A DNA stretch of 64,000 bases from Paracoccaceae bacterium (lineage in GTDB: Bacteria > Pseudomonadota > Alphaproteobacteria > Rhodobacterales > Rhodobacteraceae): NCBI GenBank assembly GCA_009842205.1, contig VYFX01000063.1, positions 281,199-345,198 of the forward strand, written 5' to 3'. The notes under the pieces were generated by a model, which saw only the letters and a list, made by a program, of their open reading frames with translations, had not been told where the DNA came from and did no database searches. The position numbers were made by a program, and so were the translations under genes. Every line of letters starts with the position of its first letter. The first letter of the stretch is position 1. This document shows, one piece after another, positions 36,750-46,038 of the stretch.

Positions 36750-37604
36750 ATGAGCACATTGCCTAGCGGATTATATCTGGTATCCACCCCAATCGGGAAT
36801 GCCAGGGATATAACACTCAGGGCACTGGATGTTCTGAAGGAAGCCGAAATGTTGATCGCGGAAGATACACGAACATTGAAGCGATTACTGACAATTCATG
36901 CCATTTCAAGACCTTTGGGCGATATCATGTCCTACCATGATTTCAGCAAGCCAACACGCTTTGAATCCATTATGAGATCTTTGGAATCCGGTAAAAGCAT
37001 GGCCCTAGTTTCGGAGGCGGGGACCCCATTGGTTTCCGATCCCGGTTTCAAATTGGTCAAGGGGGCAATTGAAAAAGGGATTAATATAATACCGGTTCCT
37101 GGTCCATCCGCAATGCTTGCTGCACTTACCGTATCTGGTATTGAACCTGACAGGTTTGTCTATTTGGGTTTTCTTCCCCAATCGAGAGGTGCAAGGAAAA
37201 AGGTTCTTGAGGAATACAGATTTGTGCAAGCCACGTTAATCGTCTTTGAATCACCTAACAGATTGGAAAGTTTGCTTGCAGATATGCAGGATGTTTTGGG
37301 TAAGGAAAGAATGGCTTCCATTTGTCGTGAAATGACAAAAAGGTTTGAAGAGGTCAGGAGAGGTTCCCTTGATGACCTGACAAAACACTACATGCAAGAA
37401 AAGGTCAAGGGTGAAATGGTAATTGTCATTGAACGGGACAGGACCGGGAAACCTGAAATGGATATTACAGACATCCTTTCACAAGCGTTAAGTAACAAAA
37501 GTGTAAAAGATGCTGTTTCAGAAATATCCGGAATGTTTAATTTGCCCCGAAAGGAAGTTTATAGTTTGGCTTTGAAACTTTCCGCCAATCGGGAAAACAA
37601 GTAG
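36750..37604 (+). CDS. rsmI: 16S rRNA (cytidine-1402-2'-O)-methyltransferase RsmI
   Basis: Methylates the ribose of C1402 in 16S rRNA. The 284-residue tetrapyrrole-methylase-fold protein shows LYLVSTPIGNARDITLRAL, AEDTRTLKRLL, SEAGTPLVSDPGF and PVPGPSAMLAALTVSG, and ends with LPRKEVYSLALKL. ATG 36750 matches the usual N-terminus; a GTG nine bases upstream is the alternative. Neighbours lpoA and gshB are conserved, but yraN, often next in this cluster, is absent. Confidence 0.95.
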   Translation: MSTLPSGLYLVSTPIGNARDITLRALDVLKEAEMLIAEDTRTLKRLLTIHAISRPLGDIMSYHDFSKPTRFESIMRSLESGKSMALVSEAGTPLVSDPGFKLVKGAIEKGINIIPVPGPSAMLAALTVSGIEPDRFVYLGFLPQSRGARKKVLEEYRFVQATLIVFESPNRLESLLADMQDVLGKERMASICREMTKRFEEVRRGSLDDLTKHYMQEKVKGEMVIVIERDRTGKPEMDITDILSQALSNKSVKDAVSEISGMFNLPRKEVYSLALKLSANRENK

Positions 37605-37668
37605 ATATTGTTGTGACATGAAATAATAATGCCCATGTCAATCGCACCAGAAAAATGGACCTTGATAA

Positions 37669-38619
37669 ATGACGATTAAAGTTGCTTTTCAGATGGATCA
37701 TATCGGATCCATAGATATTCATGGAGATAGTAGTTTTCGGCTGGCCCTGGAGGCTCAAAGCAGGGGATATGAGTTGTTCTATTATCTTCCAACCGATTTG
37801 TATTACCGGGAAGGGAATGTGATTGCCCAGGGGCATTCCCTCCAAGTCAGCAGGGACAGTACCAACTATTATGGGTTGGGTCAAAAGATGGAAATAAACC
37901 TCAGGGAACTTGATGTGGTTTGGCTTCGTCAGGATCCACCCTTTGACATGTCATATATTACAACGACCCATCTATTGGAACTGATAATGGATGATACCCT
38001 GGTTGTGAATAATCCTTTCTGGGTCAGGAATTTCCCTGAAAAACTTATCGTACTCAATTTTCCCGACATTATACCGGCCACCCTGATAACAAGGAATATT
38101 TCAGAGGTAAGGAAGTTCCGGGACAACTATGGTGATGTGATTATCAAGCCCCTTTTTGGCAACGGTGGAGCAGGTATTTTTAAAATTGCCGCCGATGACG
38201 GGAATTTGAATTCACTCTGTGAGATGTTTTTCCAAAGCAGCAGGGAGCCGATAATTGTTCAGGAGTATCTGCCTGCAATTTCGGAGGGTGACAAGCGGAT
38301 TATTCTGGTTGACGGAAAACCGGTTGGTGCGATCAACCGCATACCACAGAAAGGTGAAACACGATCAAATTTACATGTTGGTGGTACTGCCAATCCATGC
38401 AACCTCACGGAAAATGATTATCTGATCTGTTCCAGGATTGAGAACGTATTGTCCGAAAATGGATTGATCTTTACCGGGATAGACATCATCGGTGACAAGT
38501 TGACCGAAATCAATATGACCTCCCCGACGGGTATAGTCGAATTGGAGCGATTCGATGGGATAAACATTGCCGGTTTGATCTGGGATTCCATTGTGGATAA
38601 AATTCAAACTCAAAACTAA
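37669..38619 (+). CDS. gshB: Glutathione synthetase
   Basis: Joins gamma-glutamylcysteine and glycine using ATP. The 316-residue ATP-grasp protein has KVAFQMDHIGSIDIHGDSSF at the N-terminus, VVWLRQDPPFDMSYI, the ATP-grasp core VIIKPLFGNGGAGIFKI and the closing metal-binding EINMTSPTGI. Its position after rsmI is typical of alphaproteobacteria. Confidence 0.95.
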   Translation: MTIKVAFQMDHIGSIDIHGDSSFRLALEAQSRGYELFYYLPTDLYYREGNVIAQGHSLQVSRDSTNYYGLGQKMEINLRELDVVWLRQDPPFDMSYITTTHLLELIMDDTLVVNNPFWVRNFPEKLIVLNFPDIIPATLITRNISEVRKFRDNYGDVIIKPLFGNGGAGIFKIAADDGNLNSLCEMFFQSSREPIIVQEYLPAISEGDKRIILVDGKPVGAINRIPQKGETRSNLHVGGTANPCNLTENDYLICSRIENVLSENGLIFTGIDIIGDKLTEINMTSPTGIVELERFDGINIAGLIWDSIVDKIQTQN

Positions 38620-38629
38620 GCCCTTGGGG

Positions 38630-39214
38630 TTATTCAGAGAGTTTGTTACTGAAATCAAGTTCCAGTTTGTTGTTTCGCTCAGTTATCTTCGTGAGGGATA
38701 GATTGTGAATTCTTCGATGCAATATTTGAAGGGTAGAAACACCCAATACACGTTGAATCTGAGTCAAGATGACTGCGTAATGTGCTACAAAAACCAAATC
38801 ATTTTTGGGGTATAGTCGGGTAATTTTTTCCACAATCTCATTGACTCGGTGAGAAAGATCATTCCAACTTTCTCCATCAGGTGCCTTGATATCGCCGGGT
38901 TTTTCCCAGAAATCAATTGACAGAACCTTGTCGACCTCGGAAACTTCCTGAGGGGTTTTCCCTTCCCATCTTCCAAAATGCAATTCCCTTAGATTTCTTT
39001 CATCAGGCAATCTTGTTCGACTTCCCTGGATTGCATCGGCGGTCCGACTAGCCCTTTTTAAATCAGAGGCAATGATAAAAGCTTCACCGGGCAGGGTTTC
39101 ATTGAGCCATGACAGGTTTTGTTTGTCGGACAGATCCGCTTCAACATCAGTCCAACCGTTCAAACCTCTGGCATTGGTTGCGGCATGGCGAACCCAGTAA
39201 AAACTTCTGCTCAT
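38630..39214 (-). CDS. Histidine phosphatase-family protein (CobC-like)
   Basis: A 194-residue phosphoglycerate-mutase-like phosphatase. The active-site RHG motif is RHA at residues 9-11, a variant, and a second histidine occurs in FVAHYAVIL. The E-L-x-FGRWEGKT segment resembles alpha-ribazole phosphatases, which act in cobalamin assembly. Overlap with the cobU-like gene by four bases supports that role, but the family is broad. Confidence 0.78.
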   Translation of the reverse strand: MSRSFYWVRHAATNARGLNGWTDVEADLSDKQNLSWLNETLPGEAFIIASDLKRASRTADAIQGSRTRLPDERNLRELHFGRWEGKTPQEVSEVDKVLSIDFWEKPGDIKAPDGESWNDLSHRVNEIVEKITRLYPKNDLVFVAHYAVILTQIQRVLGVSTLQILHRRIHNLSLTKITERNNKLELDFSNKLSE

Positions 39215-39750
39215 GAGGGTAAATGGCCTTTGATGACCAAGGGAAGCCCTGCTGTTATCAGAATGGTCAAGTCGGATATTCCGGCAATTCTCCGGTTCAA
39301 GGTCCCTAGTTCCTTGACAAAGGTCCGGGTAGTTTTATCCATGGGAATGACACCACTGCCTGATTCTACGGAAACAACCACAATAGTGGCTTTGGAGGCG
39401 GTCAGGTTTGCCAGAAAATTGTTGAGGTGTACTTCAAGGTCAACTTTTTTGTATAGTAGATTCCCCAACCATGTAGACATGCATTCAAACAGAATAATGT
39501 CGCCCTCGTCAAACTTCAGAAAAACACTGCCATCGGTAAACGGGTCTTCCAGCAATTGCCAGTTTTCACCTCTTCTTTGCTGATGTTGCTTGATTTTTTC
39601 ATTGAGCTCATCGTCCAGTGGCATTGCAGTAGCCAAATATGTTTTAGGTTTGCCTGCCCGTTTGACAAAACCTTCAGCCCAAAGGGATTTACCGGATGCA
39701 ATACCACCGGTAACCAAGGTGAGTTTGGGAAATTCAGAATAGGTCTGCAT
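39211..39750 (-). CDS. cobU: Adenosylcobinamide kinase/guanylyltransferase (CobU/CobP)
   Basis: Bifunctional enzyme that phosphorylates adenosylcobinamide and adds GMP in the nucleotide-loop assembly of cobalamin. The 179-residue protein has the P-loop TGGIASGKS, the QHQQRRGENWQLLEDP segment with the guanylyl-accepting histidine region, and FECMSTWLGNLL. The C-terminal RRIAGISDLTILITAGLPLVIK matches the family. Other cobalamin genes are not in the window, so this pair may support cobinamide salvage. Confidence 0.92.
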   Translation of the reverse strand: MQTYSEFPKLTLVTGGIASGKSLWAEGFVKRAGKPKTYLATAMPLDDELNEKIKQHQQRRGENWQLLEDPFTDGSVFLKFDEGDIILFECMSTWLGNLLYKKVDLEVHLNNFLANLTASKATIVVVSVESGSGVIPMDKTTRTFVKELGTLNRRIAGISDLTILITAGLPLVIKGHLPS

Positions 39751-39879
39751 GTCTTAAATTTCCTCGCCCATGGCATGATGACGATTGCTATTGCAGGCAA
39801 CCGACATCAAAACTCTTTTTCGAAGTAATACAAAGATCATGATAAGGTAATGCAACTCAATTATGAATCGTGTTTTCCA

Positions 39880-40410
39880 TCAACCCGTCAGTGGCTTATT
39901 TCCATCTACTATCAGGTCACATGAATCCAGACAGTCAATGAAATACTGCAGATAGGGGGAATCGACAAAAAGAAAATAACCGGATCCCGATTGTACAACC
40001 AAGGAGACCTTACCAAAGACCATTGTAATACAGGATCTTGAGGTCAATTCATGCATGATGCCTTGTGCCAATACCATTTTTGTGGCAGAACCCTCAAGGT
40101 GCAGCTGTTTCCACTGAAAGTCGGCAGAAGAAATCATGAATCCCTCTTCAAACCAGCCATTCTCAACTTCAATTCTCTCTCGTGTAGACAACAAGCACTT
40201 GTTTGTACCAGTTAACATGGCAAAATTATCCTTGGCAATTCCATCCATGCCCAGCATGGGGACATCCAGATCAAGATAACTGAAAGCCTTTGACAGATCT
40301 CCGGACACTAGAAGATTCCCCTTCGGAGGCATCAGGCTTACCCTAAATCCTTCCTTGGAAAAGATTTCTCCTTCCTTGAAATCACGCCATTCCCATTTCT
40401 TCTCATCCAT
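39880..40410 (-). CDS. soxG: Sarcosine oxidase gamma subunit family protein
   Basis: A 176-residue SoxG-like subunit with a GcvT-related fold, companion of SoxA in heterotetrameric sarcosine oxidase. Weak conservation is normal for this subunit; SYLDLDVPMLGMD and the C-terminal CITMVFGKVSLVVQ with FVDSPYLQYFIDCLD fit. Identification rests partly on position directly after soxA. I chose ATG 40410, which overlaps the soxA stop by eight bases; longer readings extend into the soxA coding region in another frame. Confidence 0.72.
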   Translation of the reverse strand: MDEKKWEWRDFKEGEIFSKEGFRVSLMPPKGNLLVSGDLSKAFSYLDLDVPMLGMDGIAKDNFAMLTGTNKCLLSTRERIEVENGWFEEGFMISSADFQWKQLHLEGSATKMVLAQGIMHELTSRSCITMVFGKVSLVVQSGSGYFLFVDSPYLQYFIDCLDSCDLIVDGNKPLTG

Positions 40411-43261
40411 TGAGCCGTTCTCCATCAATGTCAAAAAAGCAGGGCGAACAAATCTCACCTTGATATACCTTGTCCTTGTTGAATATTCCGATCCCTTGCC
40501 CCATACTTGCCAACCCATTCTCACAGAGCGCCAGGGCAATTGGTTGATTGAGGTTGGGACTGAAGTAACTAGATGTGATGAACCCAAGTGATCTACGTGG
40601 ACCTGTTGCGGGTACAAGGTGGGCACCTGTTGGAAGAACGGGATGATCAGGATCAACCTTGATTCCAACCAGCTGTCTGCGGTCGGTTCTTTTTCCCTCG
40701 ATTGAAAAGAGCGATCTCTTGCCCAGAAATTCATCCTTGCGTCTGTTCATCGGGCCAGAAATACCCAAATCCTGAGGCATGGTTAATCCATCGGTATCCT
40801 TGCCGACCAGTATATAACCTTTTTCAGCCCTCAATATGGCAGAGGCTTCGACACCGATAAAGGTACCACCCATGTTGTTTACAATAGGATATACCTGTTC
40901 CAACAAGTTTCTTACATGGCCAGTTGGTACAGAAATCTCATAGGATTGCTCACCAGTGAAACTGACCCTGGCTATTCTGTAATGCAAATCGTCAGAACCA
41001 GTTTCAAAAACCGACATATGGGGCAGGGTTTCAATCCGGGAATAATCCGGCAGATCTGATAGTTTAAGTGCTTCGGAAGCCATGGGACCTGCAACCGTTA
41101 GGGTTGCCCAGTTATGGGTTGTGTCATGAATCGCCAAAATTGAATCACCAAACCTGTCCTGCCTGGCTTCCTCCAGATTGAGTCTGATAACGTCCACATG
41201 AGAACTGGAAGCAGATACGATATAACGATTGTCGTCCAATTTCAGGATAATCCCATCATCCAATATGATGCCTCCTTCTGTCAGCATGAAATTATACCTG
41301 ATTTTACCGGGTTTCAGATTTGAAACCCGTATATAAAAACAATAGTCCAACAGCTTGCCGGCATCCGGTCCGATAACCTCGATTTTACCAAGGGGGGATG
41401 CATCGAACAATACAACCTTTTCCCTGGCAATTCTGGCCTCTGTTCTGGCAGCCTCAATCTCATCTCCCTCCTCATATTTTGAAGGTCGCAACCAACCGCC
41501 ATATTCTCGAAATTCCGCACCAAGGTTACGGTGAAAAGGTTCCAGTTCCAAACGTTTTAGGGGATTGAACTTGGCACCATGTCTTTGACCAGTAATGATA
41601 CTGAGTGGTATGGGTACGTATGGCGGTCTGAATGTGGTTGTTCCAATTACTTCAATTGAATCACCCGAAAGATTTGAAAGGAGAAAAATTCCAGCTAGAT
41701 TGGAGGTTTTCCCCTGATCTACTGCCATTCCCAGAGTTGTATACCTCTTGAGATGTTCAACTTCGGAGTAACCCTCATCAAAGACATTTTCAACATCGGC
41801 AAGGGTAACATCATTAAAATAATCCACCCAAATTCGATCTGATCCGGTTTGGATTGGTCGAAAGGGATAAAGGGTATGTACTTTCCCTTCACTGGGAAAC
41901 ATTTCCTCAATGTTTTTACCTCCGCCAGCTCGGTACCCATCGGCTAAAACTTCCATGAAATCAAATTTGCCATTGGCAGCACCCGCAGTTGTAATATGTG
42001 GAAGATTGTTCTCTGCAATCAGGGAATCAGATTTGGAATCCCATTTCAATTTTCCTCCTGCCTGCATCCACAAGTGCACAGAAGGTGTAAATCCACCCGA
42101 TACCAGAAGAGTATCTGCTTCGAAATTTCGATTGGTGGTCTTGATGAACTCAACCTGTTTTGACCCTTGAGCTTCCAGTACCTGTTGGTTGGTCAGTAAA
42201 TCCACACCTTCGTGGGGTATCTGTTGGGGATCATCCCTGGCATCGAGCAAGGTAACGTTTGATCCGACTTCAACCAATTTCCCTGCCAGGATGTACGAGT
42301 AATCGTTGCCTGTCGCCATGACAATTTTTTTCCCGGGCACCACACCAAATTTTTCCAGATAATGATAGGCCGCTTCGGCAGACATGATTCCCGGCAGATC
42401 GTTATTGGCAAACCACAAGGGGCGTTCAATGGCACCTGTGGCCAAAATCACCTTTTCTGATCGCAATCGCCATAAACGATCAGGACCACCTGTTCTTTTT
42501 TCCCAGGCTGCAAAATGGTTATGGTCAAATACACCCCAGACAACCGTATTGTTTAAAATTCTACCACCAGCTGACACCACCTTGGAACTAACCTTATCAA
42601 CCCACTCTTGCCAGGGCATCTCAAAGGGTGTATTCCCTCTCCACTGTAGTGAGCCTCCCAATTCCTCACCATCATCAATCAACCAGACCGGAATTCCATC
42701 ATCTGCTGCAGCTTCGGCAGCGGCCAATCCGGCGGCACCACCACCCACGATCAGCAAGGGGCAGTGATGGGTGATTTTAACTGGCATGTGTGCTGGGTAA
42801 TTTTCCGGATCAAGGTGCCCAATTCCTGCCAATCTCCTGATTAATGGTTCCCAAAACAGCCAATTGGGTTGGATAAATGTTTTATAGTAAAACCCAGGTG
42901 GAATGAATTTTCGCAGCAAATCCAATGTCCCCAGCCAATCCTTGCGAGCATTGGGCCATGAATTTGAGGATTTAAGCAAAAGGTTGTCTGTTAATGGTAT
43001 TAACGTCGCTCTGAGGTTGGGAGTAGTTTTGCCATTTCGGGTAACATCCAAAAATATATTCGGCTCTTCATTGCCCATACCCCAGATGCCCCTGGGGCGA
43101 TGAAGCTTGAAACTTCTTCCAAAAATCCGTTCACCCGATGCCAATAGGGCCGAAGCGACAGTATCGCCTTTAAATCCGGTATAAACCCTGCTGTCAAGTT
43201 GGAAGGATAGAGGGGAGTTTTTGTCAACGGAACCCCGTTCAGGTATCCTGAATCCACTCAT
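40403..43261 (-). CDS. soxA: Sarcosine oxidase alpha subunit
   Basis: The large subunit of heterotetrameric sarcosine oxidase, which oxidises sarcosine to glycine with transfer of the methyl group to tetrahydrofolate. The 952-residue protein begins with an Fer2-like domain (FKGDTVASALLASGERIFGRSFKLHRPRG spans residues about 30-58), then an FAD/NAD-binding domain with VGGGAAGLAAAEAA near residue 169, and ends with a GcvT-like folate domain (VEASAILRAEKGYILVGKD). ATG 43261 matches the family start MSGFRIPE; an upstream ATG at 43303 adds unconserved residues. soxB and soxD are not adjacent. Confidence 0.9.
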   Translation of the reverse strand: MSGFRIPERGSVDKNSPLSFQLDSRVYTGFKGDTVASALLASGERIFGRSFKLHRPRGIWGMGNEEPNIFLDVTRNGKTTPNLRATLIPLTDNLLLKSSNSWPNARKDWLGTLDLLRKFIPPGFYYKTFIQPNWLFWEPLIRRLAGIGHLDPENYPAHMPVKITHHCPLLIVGGGAAGLAAAEAAADDGIPVWLIDDGEELGGSLQWRGNTPFEMPWQEWVDKVSSKVVSAGGRILNNTVVWGVFDHNHFAAWEKRTGGPDRLWRLRSEKVILATGAIERPLWFANNDLPGIMSAEAAYHYLEKFGVVPGKKIVMATGNDYSYILAGKLVEVGSNVTLLDARDDPQQIPHEGVDLLTNQQVLEAQGSKQVEFIKTTNRNFEADTLLVSGGFTPSVHLWMQAGGKLKWDSKSDSLIAENNLPHITTAGAANGKFDFMEVLADGYRAGGGKNIEEMFPSEGKVHTLYPFRPIQTGSDRIWVDYFNDVTLADVENVFDEGYSEVEHLKRYTTLGMAVDQGKTSNLAGIFLLSNLSGDSIEVIGTTTFRPPYVPIPLSIITGQRHGAKFNPLKRLELEPFHRNLGAEFREYGGWLRPSKYEEGDEIEAARTEARIAREKVVLFDASPLGKIEVIGPDAGKLLDYCFYIRVSNLKPGKIRYNFMLTEGGIILDDGIILKLDDNRYIVSASSSHVDVIRLNLEEARQDRFGDSILAIHDTTHNWATLTVAGPMASEALKLSDLPDYSRIETLPHMSVFETGSDDLHYRIARVSFTGEQSYEISVPTGHVRNLLEQVYPIVNNMGGTFIGVEASAILRAEKGYILVGKDTDGLTMPQDLGISGPMNRRKDEFLGKRSLFSIEGKRTDRRQLVGIKVDPDHPVLPTGAHLVPATGPRRSLGFITSSYFSPNLNQPIALALCENGLASMGQGIGIFNKDKVYQGEICSPCFFDIDGERLNG

Positions 43262-43485
43262 TTTCTGACAACCGCGGCTAAAAAGTACAATTTCATTCCA
43301 CAAAAAAATTAGTATGGGTTTGAGTAAAATACCGTCTTACCATAAAACCAGATGTGTTTATAACAAGACAAGGAAAAATTGAACCAAACTTTTCATAGGG
43401 ATTTATGGTCAACGGATCAACAACCTTAACATTCATTCGTTTATGATATACTTTGTATGGAACACAATGATAGATAGGCAATGAA

Positions 43486-44694
43486 ATGAATGATCAGAAA
43501 AAAATTCTTTTGATTATGGGCGGTGGGATTGCTTCCTATAAATCATTGGATTTTATACGCAGGTTGAAGGAAAAAAACTTCGAGGTCAGGGGGATTTTAA
43601 CCAAGGCAGGAGAACATTTCATTACGCCTTTGGCAGTTGCCTCCATTACTGGAAACAGTGTTCCCACTGATCTATTCGATCCCGAAAACGAAACACATTT
43701 CAGCCATATAGAGTTGGCCAGATGGGCAGACTTGATAGTCGTTGCTCCTGCAACAGCGGATTTTTTGGCCAAGGTGGCCAATGGCTTGGCCAATGATTTG
43801 GCCTCGACAATAATTCTGGCAACCACCAGCAAAGTGGTATTTGCACCAGCCATGAATGTCAGAATGTGGGAAAACAGGGCGACCCAGGTCAATATTGAAA
43901 GACTCAAATCCTATGGATATGAATTTATCGGACCTACCAATGGTTCGATGGCATGCGGCGAGTACGGCATGGGCAGGATGCTGGAGCCGGTTGATATGGT
44001 TGTTGAGGTTGAACGTAGATTTGATCCTCCTTCCGAAAGAAAGTACAGGGCCATAGTTACCTCGGGGCCGACGAGAGAGGCAATTGATCCCGTAAGATAC
44101 ATTTCCAACCATTCTTCAGGCAAACAGGGTAGTGAAATCGCCAATGCACTTTATGAAAAAGGCTTTGACGTTGTATTTATAACCGGCCCCTGCAGCGCAT
44201 TGCCCCGAGAGGGGATAGAAATTATCCATGTCAATTCCGCTGATGAAATGTTGAACGCCGCAACCCGTTCTTTACCGGCAGATGTCTTTATATCTGCAGC
44301 AGCGGTTTCTGACTGGAAAATAGAGGAGTATTCTGATCATAAATTAAAAAAGCAAAATCAGTATCAAGATCTGAAACTCTCCTTTGTTCAAAACCCGGAC
44401 ATTCTTCAAGTGATCTCAAAGGATAAAAAAAACAGGCCAAGTTTGGTCGTGGGTTTTGCTGCCGAAACAAATCATCTGAAGGCCAATGCAATCAAGAAGC
44501 TTGAAAAGAAGGGATGTGATTGGATATTGGGAAATGACATAGGGGAAGAAACCGATACCATGGGTGGTGATTTCAATGAAGTGCTTTTCCTGAGTCGCAC
44601 TGAAAATGACAAATGGCCCAGGATGTCCAAGAAGGAAGTCGGAGCAAGGCTTGCCGACAGGATTTACCAATATATCAACAGCAAAGGAACCTGA
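43486..44694 (+). CDS. coaBC: Phosphopantothenoylcysteine synthetase/decarboxylase
   Basis: Bifunctional coenzyme A enzyme joining cysteine to phosphopantothenate and decarboxylating the product. The 402-residue protein has the CoaC flavoprotein domain first (GGGIASYKSLDFIRRL, catalytic histidine in FSHIELAR, FAPAMNVRMW, cysteine in ACGEYGMGRM) and the CoaB domain after about residue 185 (TSGPTREAIDPVRYISNHSSG). All key elements are intact. It is followed at once by dut, the standard alphaproteobacterial pairing. Confidence 0.95.
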   Translation: MNDQKKILLIMGGGIASYKSLDFIRRLKEKNFEVRGILTKAGEHFITPLAVASITGNSVPTDLFDPENETHFSHIELARWADLIVVAPATADFLAKVANGLANDLASTIILATTSKVVFAPAMNVRMWENRATQVNIERLKSYGYEFIGPTNGSMACGEYGMGRMLEPVDMVVEVERRFDPPSERKYRAIVTSGPTREAIDPVRYISNHSSGKQGSEIANALYEKGFDVVFITGPCSALPREGIEIIHVNSADEMLNAATRSLPADVFISAAAVSDWKIEEYSDHKLKKQNQYQDLKLSFVQNPDILQVISKDKKNRPSLVVGFAAETNHLKANAIKKLEKKGCDWILGNDIGEETDTMGGDFNEVLFLSRTENDKWPRMSKKEVGARLADRIYQYINSKGT

Positions 44695-44695
44695 T

Positions 44696-45157
44696 TTGGT
44701 TACCCTAACCATTGTCAGGGTAAAGGGTAGCGATCCCGAAGTTGCCTTGCCTGAACGAGCAACGCCACATTCTGCCGGGTTGGATCTCAGGGCAAATCTC
44801 GAAAAGGATAATCGTGTAGATGGTATTTTACTTGCCCCAGGTGAGAGGCGGCTGATTCCAACGGGTTTGAAAATTGATATTCCTCATGGTTATGAGGGAC
44901 AAATTCGGCCTAGATCGGGATTGGCATTCAAGCATGGAATCTCGATATTGAACTCACCTGGAACCATTGACAGTGACTACCGTGGTGAAGTGGGAATACT
45001 CCTGATCAACCTTGGTCAAAAGGAGTTCAGTATTGGACATGGTGACAGGATTGCCCAACTGGTCATTTGCAAGGTGGAATCAGTCACTATTGTAGAAGCC
45101 GACACATTATCCACGACGATGAGAAACGAGGGAGGATTCGGCTCAACCGGCAGTTAG
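44696..45157 (+). CDS. dut: dUTP diphosphatase
   Basis: Hydrolyses dUTP to dUMP, keeping uracil out of DNA. The 153-residue trimeric-type dUTPase shows all five motifs: HSAGLDLRA, RPRSGLA, GTIDSDYRGEVG, DRIAQLVI and GGFGSTG. The start is taken as TTG 44696, two bases after the coaBC stop, with an AAGGA site upstream. Any other in-frame start lies inside coaBC and gives an unusual N-terminal extension. Confidence 0.93.
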   Translation: MVTLTIVRVKGSDPEVALPERATPHSAGLDLRANLEKDNRVDGILLAPGERRLIPTGLKIDIPHGYEGQIRPRSGLAFKHGISILNSPGTIDSDYRGEVGILLINLGQKEFSIGHGDRIAQLVICKVESVTIVEADTLSTTMRNEGGFGSTGS

Positions 45158-45254
45158 AGAGGTTACTTGATGACGATGAAGGGCAAACAGATATTGCTTC
45201 ACATTCATTTTGAATAGTGGAGAAGATAATTCGATAAATTGATCCAGGTTTAAC

Positions 45255-46028
45255 TTGATAGAAAAAGCAACAACAAAAAAAATCTCACCCGACGAATTGC
45301 AGCGCTATGCTAGGCATATCGTGCTCAGGGATATTGGGGGGTCCGGTCAGACCAAGTTGAAAAATGCTAAGGTTCTGGTGATTGGGGCAGGTGGATTGGG
45401 AACGCCGGTCCTTCAGTACCTCAATGCAGCAGGAGTAGGTGCAATCAAGCTGGTGGATTTTGACAAGGTCAATATATCGAATCTTCAGAGACAGGTTATT
45501 TTCGACGAAACACAAGTAGGTTTGTCCAAGGTTGAAAGTGCCAGGAAAAATCTGCTGAAACAAAATCCCTATACAGACATTTCAATTCACGAATATCCTC
45601 TTGATGAAGCAAACGTCGACTCTCTGGTGGGGAATTGTGATGTGGTTGTTGATGGAACGGATAGTTTTGCCAGCCGAAAGGTCGTCAATCGATGCTGTAT
45701 GAAAAAAGGCATACCCCTTGTCTTTGGCGCCATAAGCCAGTGGGAGGGACAGGTTACCGTATTTACAGGCAAGCCATGCTATGAATGCATTTTCCCTGAA
45801 GAACCGACTGGAGAAATGGCCCAGACCTGTTCTGAATTGGGTGTCTTGGGTTCCCTGCCAGGCATTATCGGTACGATAATGGCATCAGAAACCATCAAGC
45901 TGATTACCGGTGCTGGTAAAATCCTGGAGAGGAGATTGTTGATTTGGGATGCCCTCTATGGTGAAAGCAGGACAATCAGAACAGCATACAGAAAAGACTG
46001 TCCTGCTTGTGGAGTTGAAACGGTTTAG
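45255..46028 (+). CDS. moeB: MoeB/ThiF-family adenylyltransferase (molybdopterin-synthase type)
   Basis: Adenylates the C-terminus of a ubiquitin-like sulfur carrier such as MoaD or ThiS. The 257-residue protein begins SPDELQRYARHIVLRDIG and contains VIGAGGLGTPVLQYLNAAGVG, VDFDKVNISNLQRQ, and zinc cysteines in CYECIF and CPACG. It has no rhodanese domain. The start is TTG 45255. Position after coaBC-dut is common in alphaproteobacteria. ThiF is hard to separate from MoeB, but MoeB fits the length and opening. Confidence 0.88.
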   Translation: MIEKATTKKISPDELQRYARHIVLRDIGGSGQTKLKNAKVLVIGAGGLGTPVLQYLNAAGVGAIKLVDFDKVNISNLQRQVIFDETQVGLSKVESARKNLLKQNPYTDISIHEYPLDEANVDSLVGNCDVVVDGTDSFASRKVVNRCCMKKGIPLVFGAISQWEGQVTVFTGKPCYECIFPEEPTGEMAQTCSELGVLGSLPGIIGTIMASETIKLITGAGKILERRLLIWDALYGESRTIRTAYRKDCPACGVETV

Positions 46029-46038
46029 GAACCTGCAA

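Noticed and set aside
39880..40734. 284-residue reading of the soxG frame
   Set aside because: The first 108 codons lie inside soxA in another frame and show no conservation; ATG 40410 overlapping the soxA stop is more credible.
44606..45157. 183-residue reading of dut
   Set aside because: The N-terminal extension lies within coaBC and is not dUTPase-like; TTG 44696 gives the normal length.
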